Shown here in pieces: positions 1 to 7,706 of a DNA stretch of 53,442 bases. Numbering within the stretch: position 1 is the stretch's first letter; each line of letters starts with the position of its first letter. This stretch comes from Erysipelotrichaceae bacterium. Its GTDB lineage: Bacteria > Bacillota_I > Bacilli_A > Erysipelotrichales > Erysipelotrichaceae. The position numbers and the translations under genes were made by a program. Under the pieces are notes generated by a model, which was not told the DNA's origin, made no database searches, and saw nothing but the letters and a program-made list of their open reading frames with translations. The stretch is taken from NCBI GenBank assembly GCA_020026035.1, contig JAHHRC010000002.1, forward strand, positions 1 through 53,442. The letters run 5' to 3'.

Positions 1-174
1 AACGTTGTTCGTGCGAAGGGAATTGTGCAAGACAATCAAAATGGTTGGTTGTTCTTTGACTATGTTCCAGGTGACTTAGACATTCGTAAAGGAAGTGCTG
101 CATACACCGGACTTATCACCGTGATTGGTGAACATGTATGCGAAGATGAAATCAAAGCACTCTTCGGTATTTAA
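1..174 (+). CDS. CobW/G3E family GTPase, C-terminal fragment (5' end outside window)
   Basis: Reading frame 1 is open from the window edge to a TAA at 172-174 and gives the last 57 residues of a protein. The segment contains GWLFFDYVPGDLDIRKG, followed by a small beta-rich tail ending in ALFGI. This matches the C-terminal CobW_C domain of G3E P-loop GTPases, which are metallochaperones or metal-insertion GTPases of the CobW, YeiR and ZagA type. The GTPase domain lies outside the window, so the metal cannot be guessed. The stop codon is one base before the start of the next gene, which is also a G3E GTPase, so the two are probably translationally coupled. Confidence 0.75.
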   Translation, partial: NVVRAKGIVQDNQNGWLFFDYVPGDLDIRKGSAAYTGLITVIGEHVCEDEIKALFGI

Positions 175-175
175 T

Positions 176-1117
176 ATGGCATCTCCTATTTACATCTTTA
201 GCGGTTTCCTAGATTCTGGGAAAACAAGCTTAATCCTAGACACACTTTCCGACGAAGGCTTTATGGAAAGTGATTCTCGAACATTGATTCTTTCCTTTGA
301 AGAAGGCGAAGAAGAATATGATCGTGAATTCTTAAAAGAGCACAATGCCTTCCTTGTACAAATGGATGACATTGAAGAATTAACGGTGGAAAAGGCATTA
401 GAACTAGATACCCTTTACCACCCAACACAAGTCTTTGTGGAATACAATGGATCGCAACCATTGAATAACGATGTCTTCTTAGGAATTCGTGACTTCTGGC
501 CTGTGGTTCAAATCCTTTCCACAGTCGATGCGACAACCTTCTCGTTATACGTAAACAACATGCGTTCAATGTTGTTTGAACAACTTCGATACTCAGACTG
601 TGTCATTGTCAACCGTTGTACGGAAGACACCGACGCAATCATGATTCGTGGCAATATCAAGGCAATGAATCGTGCGGCTCGAATCTTCTATGAAGGAGAA
701 CATGGTCAACCTGCAAACCTAAAAGGTGGCGTATTACCGTTTGATATCAATGCCGAAGTCATTGACATCAAAGACGATGACTATGGTCTATGGTATATGG
801 ATGCCATTGAAGACCCATCGAAATACAACGAAAAGACCATTATTCTAAGAGGCCAATTCGACCAAAAACTAAAAGGCTATGAATCAAGCTTCATCATGGG
901 AAGAAAGGCAATGGTATGCTGTGATAAAGATACCTCTTCCTGTAGTATTACCGTAACCGGTATTACCCTAGATGGTTTAGAGAAAGACCAATGGTTAGAA
1001 GTCAAAGGCATCTTGCGTACGGTACCTGTGGAAGAAGGTGGCGAAACACTTGTCCTTTATGCAAAGGAAGCTCGTTACTACAACGGACCAGAAGATCCAT
1101 ACGTATACTTCAACTAA
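176..1117 (+). CDS. G3E-type GTPase fused to a YcgQ/TIGR03943-like C-terminal domain
   Basis: The protein is 313 residues from the ATG at 176, one base after the upstream stop. In-frame ATGs further upstream would overlap the previous gene. There is no clear Shine-Dalgarno sequence, which fits reinitiation after the upstream stop. Residues 1-210 look like a G3E P-loop GTPase: a Walker A GFLDSGKT near residue 10, a Glu-containing VFVEYNGSQP segment where CobW proteins have their switch motif, and CVIVNR where NKxD is expected. Residues about 215-313 carry FIMGRKAMVCCDKD and end in EDPYVYF. This is the pattern I know from the soluble C-terminal part of YcgQ/TIGR03943 proteins, which are normally membrane partners of a YcgR-type permease. 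The fusion assignment is from memory of motifs. A role in metal handling is inferred from both families and from the neighbouring CobW gene. Confidence 0.68.
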   Translation: MASPIYIFSGFLDSGKTSLILDTLSDEGFMESDSRTLILSFEEGEEEYDREFLKEHNAFLVQMDDIEELTVEKALELDTLYHPTQVFVEYNGSQPLNNDVFLGIRDFWPVVQILSTVDATTFSLYVNNMRSMLFEQLRYSDCVIVNRCTEDTDAIMIRGNIKAMNRAARIFYEGEHGQPANLKGGVLPFDINAEVIDIKDDDYGLWYMDAIEDPSKYNEKTIILRGQFDQKLKGYESSFIMGRKAMVCCDKDTSSCSITVTGITLDGLEKDQWLEVKGILRTVPVEEGGETLVLYAKEARYYNGPEDPYVYFN

Positions 1118-1120
1118 ATA

Positions 1121-1146
1121 AAACAGCCATTGCGGCTGTTTTTTTA
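1121..1146 (+). terminator. Rho-independent terminator after the GTPase pair
   Basis: An 8-bp stem AAACAGCC/GGCTGTTT (1121-1128 with 1134-1141) has a 5-base loop and is followed by a T run. It lies 4 bases after the GTPase stop codon. Confidence 0.85.
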
Positions 1147-1169
1147 ACCAACTCTTAACAAAATACCGG

Positions 1170-1199
1170 TTGAAATGTACATTTGAAATCCTGTATGAT
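1170..1199 (+). promoter_or_regulatory. Probable sigma-A promoter of the CPWC lipoprotein gene
   Basis: TTGAAA at 1170-1175 and TATGAT at 1194-1199 are separated by 18 bases. They lie about 50 bases upstream of the lipoprotein start and directly after the preceding terminator. Confidence 0.5.
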
Positions 1200-1248
1200 T
1201 TGCATACTTGTAGTCGATTACAAAAAGATTTGTTGAAAGGAGAATTTT

Positions 1249-1791
1249 ATGAAAAAACTATTTCTAACCCTCATTAGCTGCTTCGCCTTTGTGGCTTTGT
1301 TAAGCGGCTGTGCACCAAAAAAGGATTCATTCTACAAAGATTATAAAGAAGCGACAAATGAAACATTATTTAAAACCCTAAACGAAAAAGAACTCGTAGA
1401 CTTCTTAGAACACGGTACAGGCGTATTGTTTTTGAGTTTTCCACAATGCCCATGGTGCCACACCTTCTTACCAGTTCTAGAAGAATCAGCCAAACAATCC
1501 AATACTGAAACCATTTACTACTTCAACATGTTTGAAGACCGTAAAAACAACACCAAGCTCTATCAAACAGTCTGCGGCTTACTTGAAGATGAATTAGACG
1601 TTGATAGCGACGGAAATGTACGCATCTTCGTCCCAGATGTAACGGTTGTAAAAGAAGGAAAGGTCCTTTACCACACCAATGAAACAAGCATGTTATCAAG
1701 TAAAGAAATTTCCCCAAGTGACTATTGGTCAGACGACACAAAGGAAGCTGCAGTAACTAAACTAACCGAAGCTTTAAAACAACTACACTAA
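1249..1791 (+). CDS. Thioredoxin-like lipoprotein with CPWC motif
   Basis: The 180-residue protein starts after a good ribosome binding site (GAAAGGAG, 6-base spacing). Residues 1-21 form a lipoprotein signal peptide with lipobox LLSGC, so Cys21 is the predicted lipid anchor and the protein should sit on the outer face of the membrane. A thioredoxin fold follows, with the redox motif CPWC at about residues 67-70, preceded by a hydrophobic strand (GVLFLSFPQ) and followed by a helix. The likely role is an extracytoplasmic thiol-disulfide oxidoreductase or reductase. The partner protein is not visible. It is a monocistronic gene with its own promoter and a shared terminator downstream. The fold is clear; the direction of the redox reaction and the substrate are unknown. 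Confidence 0.8.
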   Translation: MKKLFLTLISCFAFVALLSGCAPKKDSFYKDYKEATNETLFKTLNEKELVDFLEHGTGVLFLSFPQCPWCHTFLPVLEESAKQSNTETIYYFNMFEDRKNNTKLYQTVCGLLEDELDVDSDGNVRIFVPDVTVVKEGKVLYHTNETSMLSSKEISPSDYWSDDTKEAAVTKLTEALKQLH

Positions 1792-1795
1792 TTAA

Positions 1796-1829
1796 AAAAT
1801 GGTCCCGAGCAATCGAGGCCATTTTCTTA
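1796..1829. terminator. Bidirectional terminator between convergent genes
   Basis: AAAATGGTC (1796-1804) pairs with GGCCATTTT (1817-1825), including G-T pairs. There is an A run on one side and a T-rich stretch on the other. It can end both the lipoprotein transcript (plus) and the TetR transcript (minus). Confidence 0.75.
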
Positions 1830-2384
1830 TTCCTTCACAAAATCCACAAACGAGTGTTGCATCAAATCAAGAGTCAAGTTCACCGCATCTTCCACACTTC
1901 TTACCCCATCCTTTTCAAACACCAACGTCTTAATACTATACGCTAAGGTTTGGGCATAATAGTTCGCTAATAAACTATTACTGTATTGTGGCAAATACAA
2001 TTCATCACGCGATTCCTCAAAAAACTCATGTACCATTAACGCAAGATTCTCTTGTAACAACGCTTCAAAGCCATTCGGTCCAACCACGTTATAACCAACC
2101 CGATAGAACGCACGATTGTCTTGCACGGTTTCAAACATCACCGTAAGAACCTCTTTCGCATTGTGCTTCAATAACGATTCATGGGCATTTTCCACCAAAT
2201 CATGGTGAATGATTGCATTCAAACAATCATACTTATCATCGAAATAATTATAGAACGTCGCTCGAATCACACCTGTTTCATCACAAATCATCTTAATTGT
2301 GATCTTTTCAAACACATGTTTCACCATCAAGTCGCGAAGATTTTCAAACAAGAATTCTCTCATCATCATTCTATGATTTTCCAT
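1827..2384 (-). CDS. TetR/AcrR family transcriptional regulator
   Basis: The 185-residue protein starts at the ATG at 2384, six bases after a GAGG ribosome binding site; a GTG two codons upstream overlaps that site and is less likely. The N-terminal 60 residues form a TetR-type helix-turn-helix domain: FEKITIKMICDETGV followed by the recognition-helix pattern ATFYNYFDDKYDCLNAI. The remaining two thirds are helical and would form the ligand-binding and dimer domain. The gene lies 15 bases downstream of the MntP-like exporter gene and is probably in the same operon, so autoregulation together with the exporter is plausible. The effector is unknown. Confidence 0.85.
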   Translation of the reverse strand: MENHRMMMREFLFENLRDLMVKHVFEKITIKMICDETGVIRATFYNYFDDKYDCLNAIIHHDLVENAHESLLKHNAKEVLTVMFETVQDNRAFYRVGYNVVGPNGFEALLQENLALMVHEFFEESRDELYLPQYSNSLLANYYAQTLAYSIKTLVFEKDGVRSVEDAVNLTLDLMQHSFVDFVKE

Positions 2385-2399
2385 ACACACCCTCGCTTT

Positions 2400-2966
2400 C
2401 TATTGGATTACAAACCTCAACATTAATACAAGACTAAATACAATCATCAAACACCCACCACTCATACCAAATACCTTAGAGTACGTAGATCCATGTCGAT
2501 AGCCAAGTAACTGTGCAACCATACTTGTCACAAATGTTACAAACAACGCCATCGAAACGCCTTCTGCAAGTGTAATACCAATCAACGATAAACTTACACC
2601 TAAGAATAATGTATCTAAACTTGTTTCCATTGCCAATAGAAAACAACGCTTATTCCCGAAATTTTTATCCAACACTTCTTCCAACTTCGTTGACTTATAT
2701 GCCTTAATAGTTATATATAACCCAATCGCAAAGATAATCAGTGCCGCAAAGCCCATACTTGATTCCAAATTCAACTTTGCTTTAAATGTCGACGCAATGC
2801 CATAACCAAACAAAATCGCACCCACATCCACAATCGCAAATATCCCTGCAAACAAGAACGACTTCTTAATCGTAAGATTCCTTACCGTCGCTGCCTTATT
2901 CATCATCACGACAAAACTATCCAAGGAAAGCCCTAAAAAAATTAATAACGCTTGAAAGAATGACAT
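2400..2966 (-). CDS. MntP-like (DUF204) putative manganese or cation efflux protein
   Basis: The 188-residue protein has a GGGGGAG ribosome binding site five bases upstream. It has about six hydrophobic segments arranged as two similar halves. The first half carries LSLDSFVVMMNKAA and the second METSLDTLFLGVSL, the paired Asp-containing motifs of the MntP/YebN/YtaF family. MntP proteins export Mn2+; the related YtaF branch is linked to sporulation, and I cannot separate the two by eye. The downstream TetR gene, 15 bases away, suggests ligand-controlled expression. The position next to G3E GTPases fits a metal-related neighbourhood, but that link is inference. Confidence 0.75.
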   Translation of the reverse strand: MSFFQALLIFLGLSLDSFVVMMNKAATVRNLTIKKSFLFAGIFAIVDVGAILFGYGIASTFKAKLNLESSMGFAALIIFAIGLYITIKAYKSTKLEEVLDKNFGNKRCFLLAMETSLDTLFLGVSLSLIGITLAEGVSMALFVTFVTSMVAQLLGYRHGSTYSKVFGMSGGCLMIVFSLVLMLRFVIQ

Positions 2967-3022
2967 AATTTCTCCCCCACTATTTACACACCACTATTTT
3001 ATCCAATTTCTTTTTCAAAAGA

Positions 3023-3050
3023 ACTATACAATCTTACACAAATGTCACAA
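3023..3050 (-). promoter_or_regulatory. Candidate promoter of the MntP-like/TetR operon
   Basis: On the minus strand TTGTGA (3050-3045) and TATAGT (3028-3023) are separated by 16 bases, about 55 bases upstream of the exporter start. The -35 match is moderate. No clear TetR-type palindrome was found around it. Confidence 0.35.
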
Positions 3051-3192
3051 TTACCACAATAAAAAAGGAACTCGCTCAACGTACGAATTCCAATTTATAG
3101 GGGGAAAGAAAATCTGAAAAAGATTATTTACATTCAAAGTATACGAAGACTCTGTGAAAGAATCATGCCCATATTGTGAAAGTCTTGTGAAA

Positions 3193-3220
3193 TAAAAAAA
3201 TGCCAGGCATTGCCTAGCAT
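3193..3220 (-). terminator. Terminator of the DegV gene
   Basis: On the minus strand ATGCTAGGC pairs with GCCTGGCAT (9-bp stem with one G-T pair, 3-base loop), followed by a run of seven T. It starts one base after the DegV stop codon. Confidence 0.85.
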
Positions 3221-3221
3221 A

Positions 3222-4106
3222 CTATTCCGGTTTTCTACCAGTTCCCCATGAGAACAAGCAAATATGACTTGGACCTGTATGTGTACCAACCACAGGACCA
3301 ATCGTTGTAATCACAACGTCCTTACAAGGAATCTTTTCCAGCACCAACTTCTTCAAGCTCTCTGCTTCTTCCAAACAATCCGTATGAGAAATATAAAGAA
3401 CCTGCTCTTCTGGATTCACAATCGTCTTTTCTGTCATAGCGACAAGGCGCTTCAAGGAAGCCTTACGACCATGCGTCTTATCAATCACAGGCAACTTTCC
3501 TTCTTCATCCACAATGAGAATTGGTTTAATATTCAATGCAGATCCAACAATTGCTTGCGTCGTTGAAACACGGCCACCCTTCTTCAAGTAGAACAAATCG
3601 CCTACCGTAAAGTAATGGGCAAGCTTCAAGCGGTTGTCTTCTAACCATTGTTTATTTTCTTCAATGCTCATACCCTTTTGTTTATTATAGGCAGCTTGCA
3701 AGGCAAACACACCTTCTCCACCACACGCACAAAGTGAGTCAATGGAGTAAATCTTACGTTCTGGGAATGTTTCTTGCAATTCCATCATCGCAAGGCATGA
3801 AGATGAATATGTATTCGAAAGACCACTTGAGAAACATACATACAAGACATCCTTACCACTCTCTAAGATTGGCGTAAAGAAATCGATGTACTTTTGTGGT
3901 GTGATTTGTGTTGAATGGGACAAATTTCCTTTGCTTAATTCCGCGTAAAACTCTTTTGCACTAAAATTGCGAAAATCTGGATAATGCAAGAATACGCGAC
4001 CATCATCCATTGCGACTTCCATCGGAATGACTTCGATCTGATTTGCGTCTAACAAATCAATATTCATATCACAGGTCGCATCAGTAACTATTTGATAATC
4101 GGCCAT
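3222..4106 (-). CDS. DegV family fatty-acid-binding protein
   Basis: The 294-residue protein has a GGGGGA ribosome binding site upstream. It begins with the family signature IVTDATCDM and contains the SHSTQITPQ and CFSSGLSNTY segments that bind the fatty-acid carboxylate. A second domain includes YLKKGGRVS and the IKPILIVDEEGKL segment. The length is normal for the family. DegV/FakB proteins bind a fatty acid for phosphorylation by the kinase FakA, feeding exogenous fatty acids into phospholipid synthesis. No kinase gene is in this window and most genomes carry several FakB paralogues, so the lipid specificity is unknown. The gene stands alone between its own terminator and a tRNA promoter. 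Confidence 0.88.
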   Translation of the reverse strand: MADYQIVTDATCDMNIDLLDANQIEVIPMEVAMDDGRVFLHYPDFRNFSAKEFYAELSKGNLSHSTQITPQKYIDFFTPILESGKDVLYVCFSSGLSNTYSSSCLAMMELQETFPERKIYSIDSLCACGGEGVFALQAAYNKQKGMSIEENKQWLEDNRLKLAHYFTVGDLFYLKKGGRVSTTQAIVGSALNIKPILIVDEEGKLPVIDKTHGRKASLKRLVAMTEKTIVNPEEQVLYISHTDCLEEAESLKKLVLEKIPCKDVVITTIGPVVGTHTGPSHICLFSWGTGRKPE

Positions 4107-4193
4107 ATATAATCCCCCTAGTTCTTTCCTATCATATCAAAAATCACAGCGAAAAGGAAAACAATCGTTTGTAAATTACGAAATCTTTGTGAT

Positions 4194-4222
4194 TTGACAG
4201 ACTACAGTTTCAATCATAGAAT
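4194..4222 (+). promoter_or_regulatory. Strong sigma-A promoter of tRNA-Arg(CCT)
   Basis: A consensus TTGACA (4194-4199), a 17-base spacer and TAGAAT (4217-4222) would start transcription about 10 bases before the mature tRNA. Confidence 0.8.
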
Positions 4223-4238
4223 AGGGACATACGAATTC

Positions 4239-4313
4239 GCCCCTATAGTAAAACGGATATTACAAACCCCTCCTAAGGGTTAGGTGTCGGTTCGATTCCG
4301 GCTAGGGGCGCCA
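4239..4313 (+). tRNA. tRNA-Arg (anticodon CCT, reads AGG)
   Basis: The gene is 75 bases including an encoded CCA. The acceptor stem GCCCCTA pairs with TAGGGGC, with discriminator G. The D stem is GTAA/TTAC with a loop containing GG. The anticodon stem AACCC/GGGTT encloses loop CTCCTAA, giving anticodon CCT. The T arm carries GGTTCGATTCC. It has its own promoter and terminator. Confidence 0.93.
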
Positions 4314-4322
4314 CTAGACCAT

Positions 4323-4354
4323 AAAGAATTCTTGTTCAAACAAGAGTTCTTTTT
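4323..4354 (+). terminator. Terminator after tRNA-Arg(CCT)
   Basis: A stem AAAGAATTCTTG / CAAGAGTTCTTT (one mismatch) is followed by a T run, about 10 bases after the tRNA 3' end. Confidence 0.75.
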
Positions 4355-4447
4355 CATTTCTAATCTGAATTTTCTGTGAAAAGCAAGCGACTTCACATAC
4401 AATTCATATACTTTTTGTTAGACTATTCTCAACAAGAAAGGATGTTT

Positions 4448-6289
4448 ATGAAAGAAATTAAGAAAAATAAAAAACCAATGGTCTATTACTATGCCATTGT
4501 CGTAGTTGTATTATCCCTATTAAATCTATTTGCCATTCCCTATTTAAAGCAAAACAAGATTGAAGAAGTCGATTATGGAACTTTCATGAAATTAACCGAA
4601 CAAAAACAAATCGATGAAGTCCAAATCAAACAAAACGAAATCCTCTTCACTAAAAAAGAAGATGCGAACAAAGAAGAAAAACAACTCTATAAAACCGGTT
4701 TGATGAAAGATGACCAACTCACGCAAAGACTTTATGACTCTGGAGCTGAGTTTAAAAGCACCATTCAAGAAAAACCAAACATCTGGCTATTATTCCTAAT
4801 TGAATGGATTCTTCCAATGATCATCTTCTATACCTTAGGTCAACTGATGTTTAGATCATTGCTTAAAAAACGAGGTGGCGGAGATTCCATGATGTTCAAC
4901 CTTGGAAAATCGAATGCCCGCATCTATATCAAAGCAACCGACGGCATCAAATTCAAAGACGTCGCCGGTGAAGATGAAGCCAAAGAATCCTTAATGGAAA
5001 TTGTAACCTACCTACACGATCCAAGCGCCTATCAAACAATCGGTGCCAAAATGCCAAAAGGCATCCTCCTAGTAGGCCCTCCTGGTACTGGTAAAACAAT
5101 GCTTGCAAAAGCTGTAGCAGGTGAAAGCAATGTCCCATTCTTCTCCATTTCCGGATCCGAATTTGTGGAAATGTTTGTTGGTCTTGGTGCTTCAAAAGTA
5201 AGAGACCTCTTCAAACAAGCCAAAGAAAAAGCCCCTTGTATTGTCTTCATTGATGAAATCGATGCCATCGGTGGAAAACGTTCTGGCAAAATCGGTGGAA
5301 ACGATGAACGCGAACAAACCCTCAACCAATTACTCACCGAAATGGACGGCTTTGAAACAAACAATGGTGTAGTCATACTCGCAGCCACAAACCGCCCTGA
5401 CTCCTTAGACCAAGCTCTATTAAGACCAGGCCGCTTTGACCGTCGCGTACCGGTTGAACTTCCAGACTTAAAAGGTCGTGAAGAAATCCTAAAAGTACAC
5501 GCCAACAAAGTCAAAACCGAAGAAAACATCGACTATTCCATCATTGCAAGAATGGCAAGTGGTGCAAGTGGTGCTGAACTTGCAAATATCGTAAACGAAG
5601 CTGCACTACGTGCTGTACGTGACCATCGAAGTAGCGTATCACAACTTGACTTAGAAGAAAGTATTGAAACCGTCTTTGCTGGTTACCAAAAGAAAAATGC
5701 CATCTTAACCGACAAAGAAAAACTCACCGTTGCCTACCACGAAACAGGACATGCTTTACTTGCAGCACTACAAAGCCACAGTGCCCCGGTTCAAAAGATC
5801 ACCATCATTCCTCGTACTTCCGGAGCTTTAGGCTACACGATGCAAGTGGAAGAAGATAATCATAACCTTTACACCAAAGAAGAACTCTTAAACAAAATCG
5901 CCACCTTCACCGCTGGTAGAGCTGCTGAAGAAGTACGCTTTGGCGAAGTCACAACCGGTGCTAGTAACGATATTGAACAAGCAACTCGCATTGCTCGGGC
6001 AATGATTACGCGATATGGAATGAGTGATACCTTTGACATGGTCGCAATGGAAACACTCCAAAACGAATACCTCGGTGGTGATACGACGCTTGCATGTTCG
6101 CAAGCAACCGCTGCAGAAATTGATCAAAAAGTCATCGAACTTGTATCAACTCAACATAAAAAAGCCGTGCAAATCTTAACCGAACACCGTGACCAACTTG
6201 ATGCATTATCGATGTATCTATATGAAAAAGAAACCATTACCGGTGAAGAATTCATGGCCATCTTAAACAAGGACAAGACTCTAGAATGA
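4448..6289 (+). CDS. ftsH: FtsH-type ATP-dependent zinc metalloprotease
   Basis: The protein is 613 residues from the ATG at 4448, which lies five bases after AAAGGA; the ATG at 4442 touches that site and further upstream starts have none. Domain order is as in FtsH: a transmembrane segment at residues 13-33, an extracytoplasmic domain to about 108, and a second transmembrane segment at 111-135. The AAA module has Walker A GPPGTGKT at 210-217, Walker B IVFIDE at 265-270 and the arginine-finger segment RPGRFDRR at 326-333. The peptidase domain has HETGH at 431-435 and a downstream TTGASNDIEQAT carrying the third zinc ligand. FtsH degrades unassembled membrane proteins and some cytosolic regulators. 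It is a single-gene unit between two tRNA genes, away from its frequent hpt/tilS context, so a second copy may exist elsewhere. Confidence 0.93.
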   Translation: MKEIKKNKKPMVYYYAIVVVVLSLLNLFAIPYLKQNKIEEVDYGTFMKLTEQKQIDEVQIKQNEILFTKKEDANKEEKQLYKTGLMKDDQLTQRLYDSGAEFKSTIQEKPNIWLLFLIEWILPMIIFYTLGQLMFRSLLKKRGGGDSMMFNLGKSNARIYIKATDGIKFKDVAGEDEAKESLMEIVTYLHDPSAYQTIGAKMPKGILLVGPPGTGKTMLAKAVAGESNVPFFSISGSEFVEMFVGLGASKVRDLFKQAKEKAPCIVFIDEIDAIGGKRSGKIGGNDEREQTLNQLLTEMDGFETNNGVVILAATNRPDSLDQALLRPGRFDRRVPVELPDLKGREEILKVHANKVKTEENIDYSIIARMASGASGAELANIVNEAALRAVRDHRSSVSQLDLEESIETVFAGYQKKNAILTDKEKLTVAYHETGHALLAALQSHSAPVQKITIIPRTSGALGYTMQVEEDNHNLYTKEELLNKIATFTAGRAAEEVRFGEVTTGASNDIEQATRIARAMITRYGMSDTFDMVAMETLQNEYLGGDTTLACSQATAAEIDQKVIELVSTQHKKAVQILTEHRDQLDALSMYLYEKETITGEEFMAILNKDKTLE

Positions 6290-6299
6290 GTCTTTTTCT
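6275..6299 (+). terminator. Terminator of ftsH overlapping its stop codon
   Basis: AAGACTC (6275-6281) pairs with GAGTCTT (6288-6294) and a T run follows. The TGA stop at 6287-6289 lies inside the hairpin. Confidence 0.8.
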
Positions 6300-6303
6300 T
6301 TTA

Positions 6304-6336
6304 CGGTAAAACAAAAACAGTGGTTTCCCACTGTTT
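6304..6336 (-). terminator. Terminator after tRNA-Arg(CCG)
   Basis: A 9-bp stem AAACAGTGG/CCACTGTTT (6315-6323 with 6328-6336) has a T-rich tail on the minus strand. It lies 10 bases beyond the tRNA 3' end. Confidence 0.8.
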
Positions 6337-6346
6337 CAACTTGCTA

Positions 6347-6423
6347 TGGTGTGCCCGAAGGGGCTCGAACCCTCAACCTTTTGATTCGGAATCAAAAACG
6401 CTATCCAATTGCGCCACGGGCAC
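6347..6423 (-). tRNA. tRNA-Arg (anticodon CCG, reads CGG)
   Basis: The gene is 77 bases including an encoded CCA. The acceptor stem GTGCCCG pairs with CGGGCAC, with discriminator A. The D stem is GCGC/GCGT with loop AATTGGATA. The anticodon stem TTTGA/TCAAA encloses loop TTCCGAA, giving anticodon CCG. The T arm carries GGTTCGAGCC. It lies 65 bases downstream of the unknown gene at 6489-7250 and may be co-transcribed; TAGAAT on the minus strand just upstream is a weak own -10 candidate. Confidence 0.93.
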
Positions 6424-6488
6424 CTTTGCCTATACATTCTATCACAAATTTCCATAAGCAAACAGTAAATCTAAAACATATGCAATCG

Positions 6489-7250
6489 TTATTCAAACTC
6501 AAACAGCACTAGTGGCTCTTCATCGGAAGATTGTACCTCATAGACTTGCACAATCTTTTTATTGCCAACTTCTTGATCTGTGAATCGCGCAAAGTAATTG
6601 GAACGTATTCCAGTTTCATCACGCACCGTTACCCGAAATGGCTTTGGACAAGATTCCATCACCTGCATATCGACAATACTACGATGATCTCCTTCAATGA
6701 CAATCATCCGTTCCATGCAATACACACCTTGCTTGACCATTCTTGCAAAGTCATGATACGCAGCCGCATTCAACGCCTTACCATCTTGCACAACGAACCA
6801 TTCTTTCTCTAACGCTTCTTCGACAGGAATATTCAAATCCACTTCATCAATTGGACCAAATGGGAATGAAACTTCATCATCATTTGTCCAACCTTCACAA
6901 ATATTTCCACCCTCTAACGAATACGTCAAACGATGATTCAACACCGAACCATCCACCTTCGCATCTAAAATCGTTACATCATTTGCCTTGTCATAGAAAT
7001 ACTTCTTTCCATAACACTTCACTTCTGTATACGAATGCAAGGCATTTTGACTATCCTTCTCTAAGGCATACTTGGAACGAATACTCTTAAAAGAAACACT
7101 CGTATCGTCTTTTGAAACAAAGCGTGACGCAAACGGAACACGCCAACTACGCCCTGTATCATCCTTTGTTTGTACGGTTATAAATGGCATCAAATTCAAA
7201 AGAATCAAGCCAATCACAACATACAATGCAATCTTAACATTCTTCGACAT
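6489..7250 (-). CDS. Membrane-anchored protein of unknown function
   Basis: I do not recognise a family for this 253-residue protein. The ATG at 7250 begins one base after the rpiB stop and is preceded by AAGAG at suitable spacing, which points to translational coupling. Residues about 6-26 form one hydrophobic segment (IALYVVIGLILLNLMPF). The rest is soluble and strand-rich, has no strongly conserved catalytic motif I can name, and should face outside if the segment is a signal anchor. It is the last gene of lgt-rpiB-this gene and may be read through into the tRNA-Arg gene. Function cannot be inferred beyond a probable extracytoplasmic location. Confidence 0.7.
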   Translation of the reverse strand: MSKNVKIALYVVIGLILLNLMPFITVQTKDDTGRSWRVPFASRFVSKDDTSVSFKSIRSKYALEKDSQNALHSYTEVKCYGKKYFYDKANDVTILDAKVDGSVLNHRLTYSLEGGNICEGWTNDDEVSFPFGPIDEVDLNIPVEEALEKEWFVVQDGKALNAAAYHDFARMVKQGVYCMERMIVIEGDHRSIVDMQVMESCPKPFRVTVRDETGIRSNYFARFTDQEVGNKKIVQVYEVQSSDEEPLVLFEFE

Positions 7251-7251
7251 A

Positions 7252-7704
7252 CTAAAGACTCTTATTACGCGCTTCAATGTCGCTAATCAAATCCACACGA
7301 CGTTGGTGTCTTCCACCTTCAAATTCCGTTTCCACAAAGTTATCAATAATCATCTTTGCAAGCTCAATGCCAATAACACGCGCCCCAAAGCACAATACAT
7401 TGCAGTTGTTATGCAATCTTGAATACTTCGCTGTATATGGTTCACTACATACACAAGCACGAATACCAGATACCTTATTACAAGCAAGGGAAATTCCCAA
7501 ACCTGTTCCACAAATGGCAATCCCTAAATCAACTTCCTGATCACGAACCGCATTCGCAACCATTTCTCCAAATTGTGGATAATCAATACTTTCATGTGAG
7601 TCTGTTCCAAAGTTTACCACTTCATGTCCCTTAGACTCTAAATACGCAACCACTTCCTGCTTCATTTCTACCGCAGAATGATCATTCGCAATACCAATTC
7701 TCAT
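7252..7704 (-). CDS. rpiB: Ribose-5-phosphate isomerase B / RpiB-LacAB family sugar-phosphate isomerase
   Basis: The 150-residue protein has the usual RpiB length. It starts MRIGIANDHSAVEMK, matching the substrate-binding N terminus of the family, has the catalytic-Cys loop ICGTGLG near residue 65, and the HNNCNVLCFGAR segment near residue 100. RpiB interconverts ribulose-5-phosphate and ribose-5-phosphate in the pentose phosphate pathway. The related LacA/LacB proteins act on galactose-6-phosphate, but they work as pairs and no partner is present, so RpiB is preferred. The start lies two bases after the lgt stop. Confidence 0.88.
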   Translation of the reverse strand: MRIGIANDHSAVEMKQEVVAYLESKGHEVVNFGTDSHESIDYPQFGEMVANAVRDQEVDLGIAICGTGLGISLACNKVSGIRACVCSEPYTAKYSRLHNNCNVLCFGARVIGIELAKMIIDNFVETEFEGGRHQRRVDLISDIEARNKSL

Positions 7705-7706
7705 AA

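Noticed and set aside
4994..5529. Minus-strand open frames opposite ftsH
   Set aside because: They are shadows of a highly conserved AAA module and have no initiation signal.
4239..6423. Prophage or integrative element at the tRNA-Arg genes
   Set aside because: No integrase, repeat of a tRNA end or mobility gene is present between or beside the tRNA genes.
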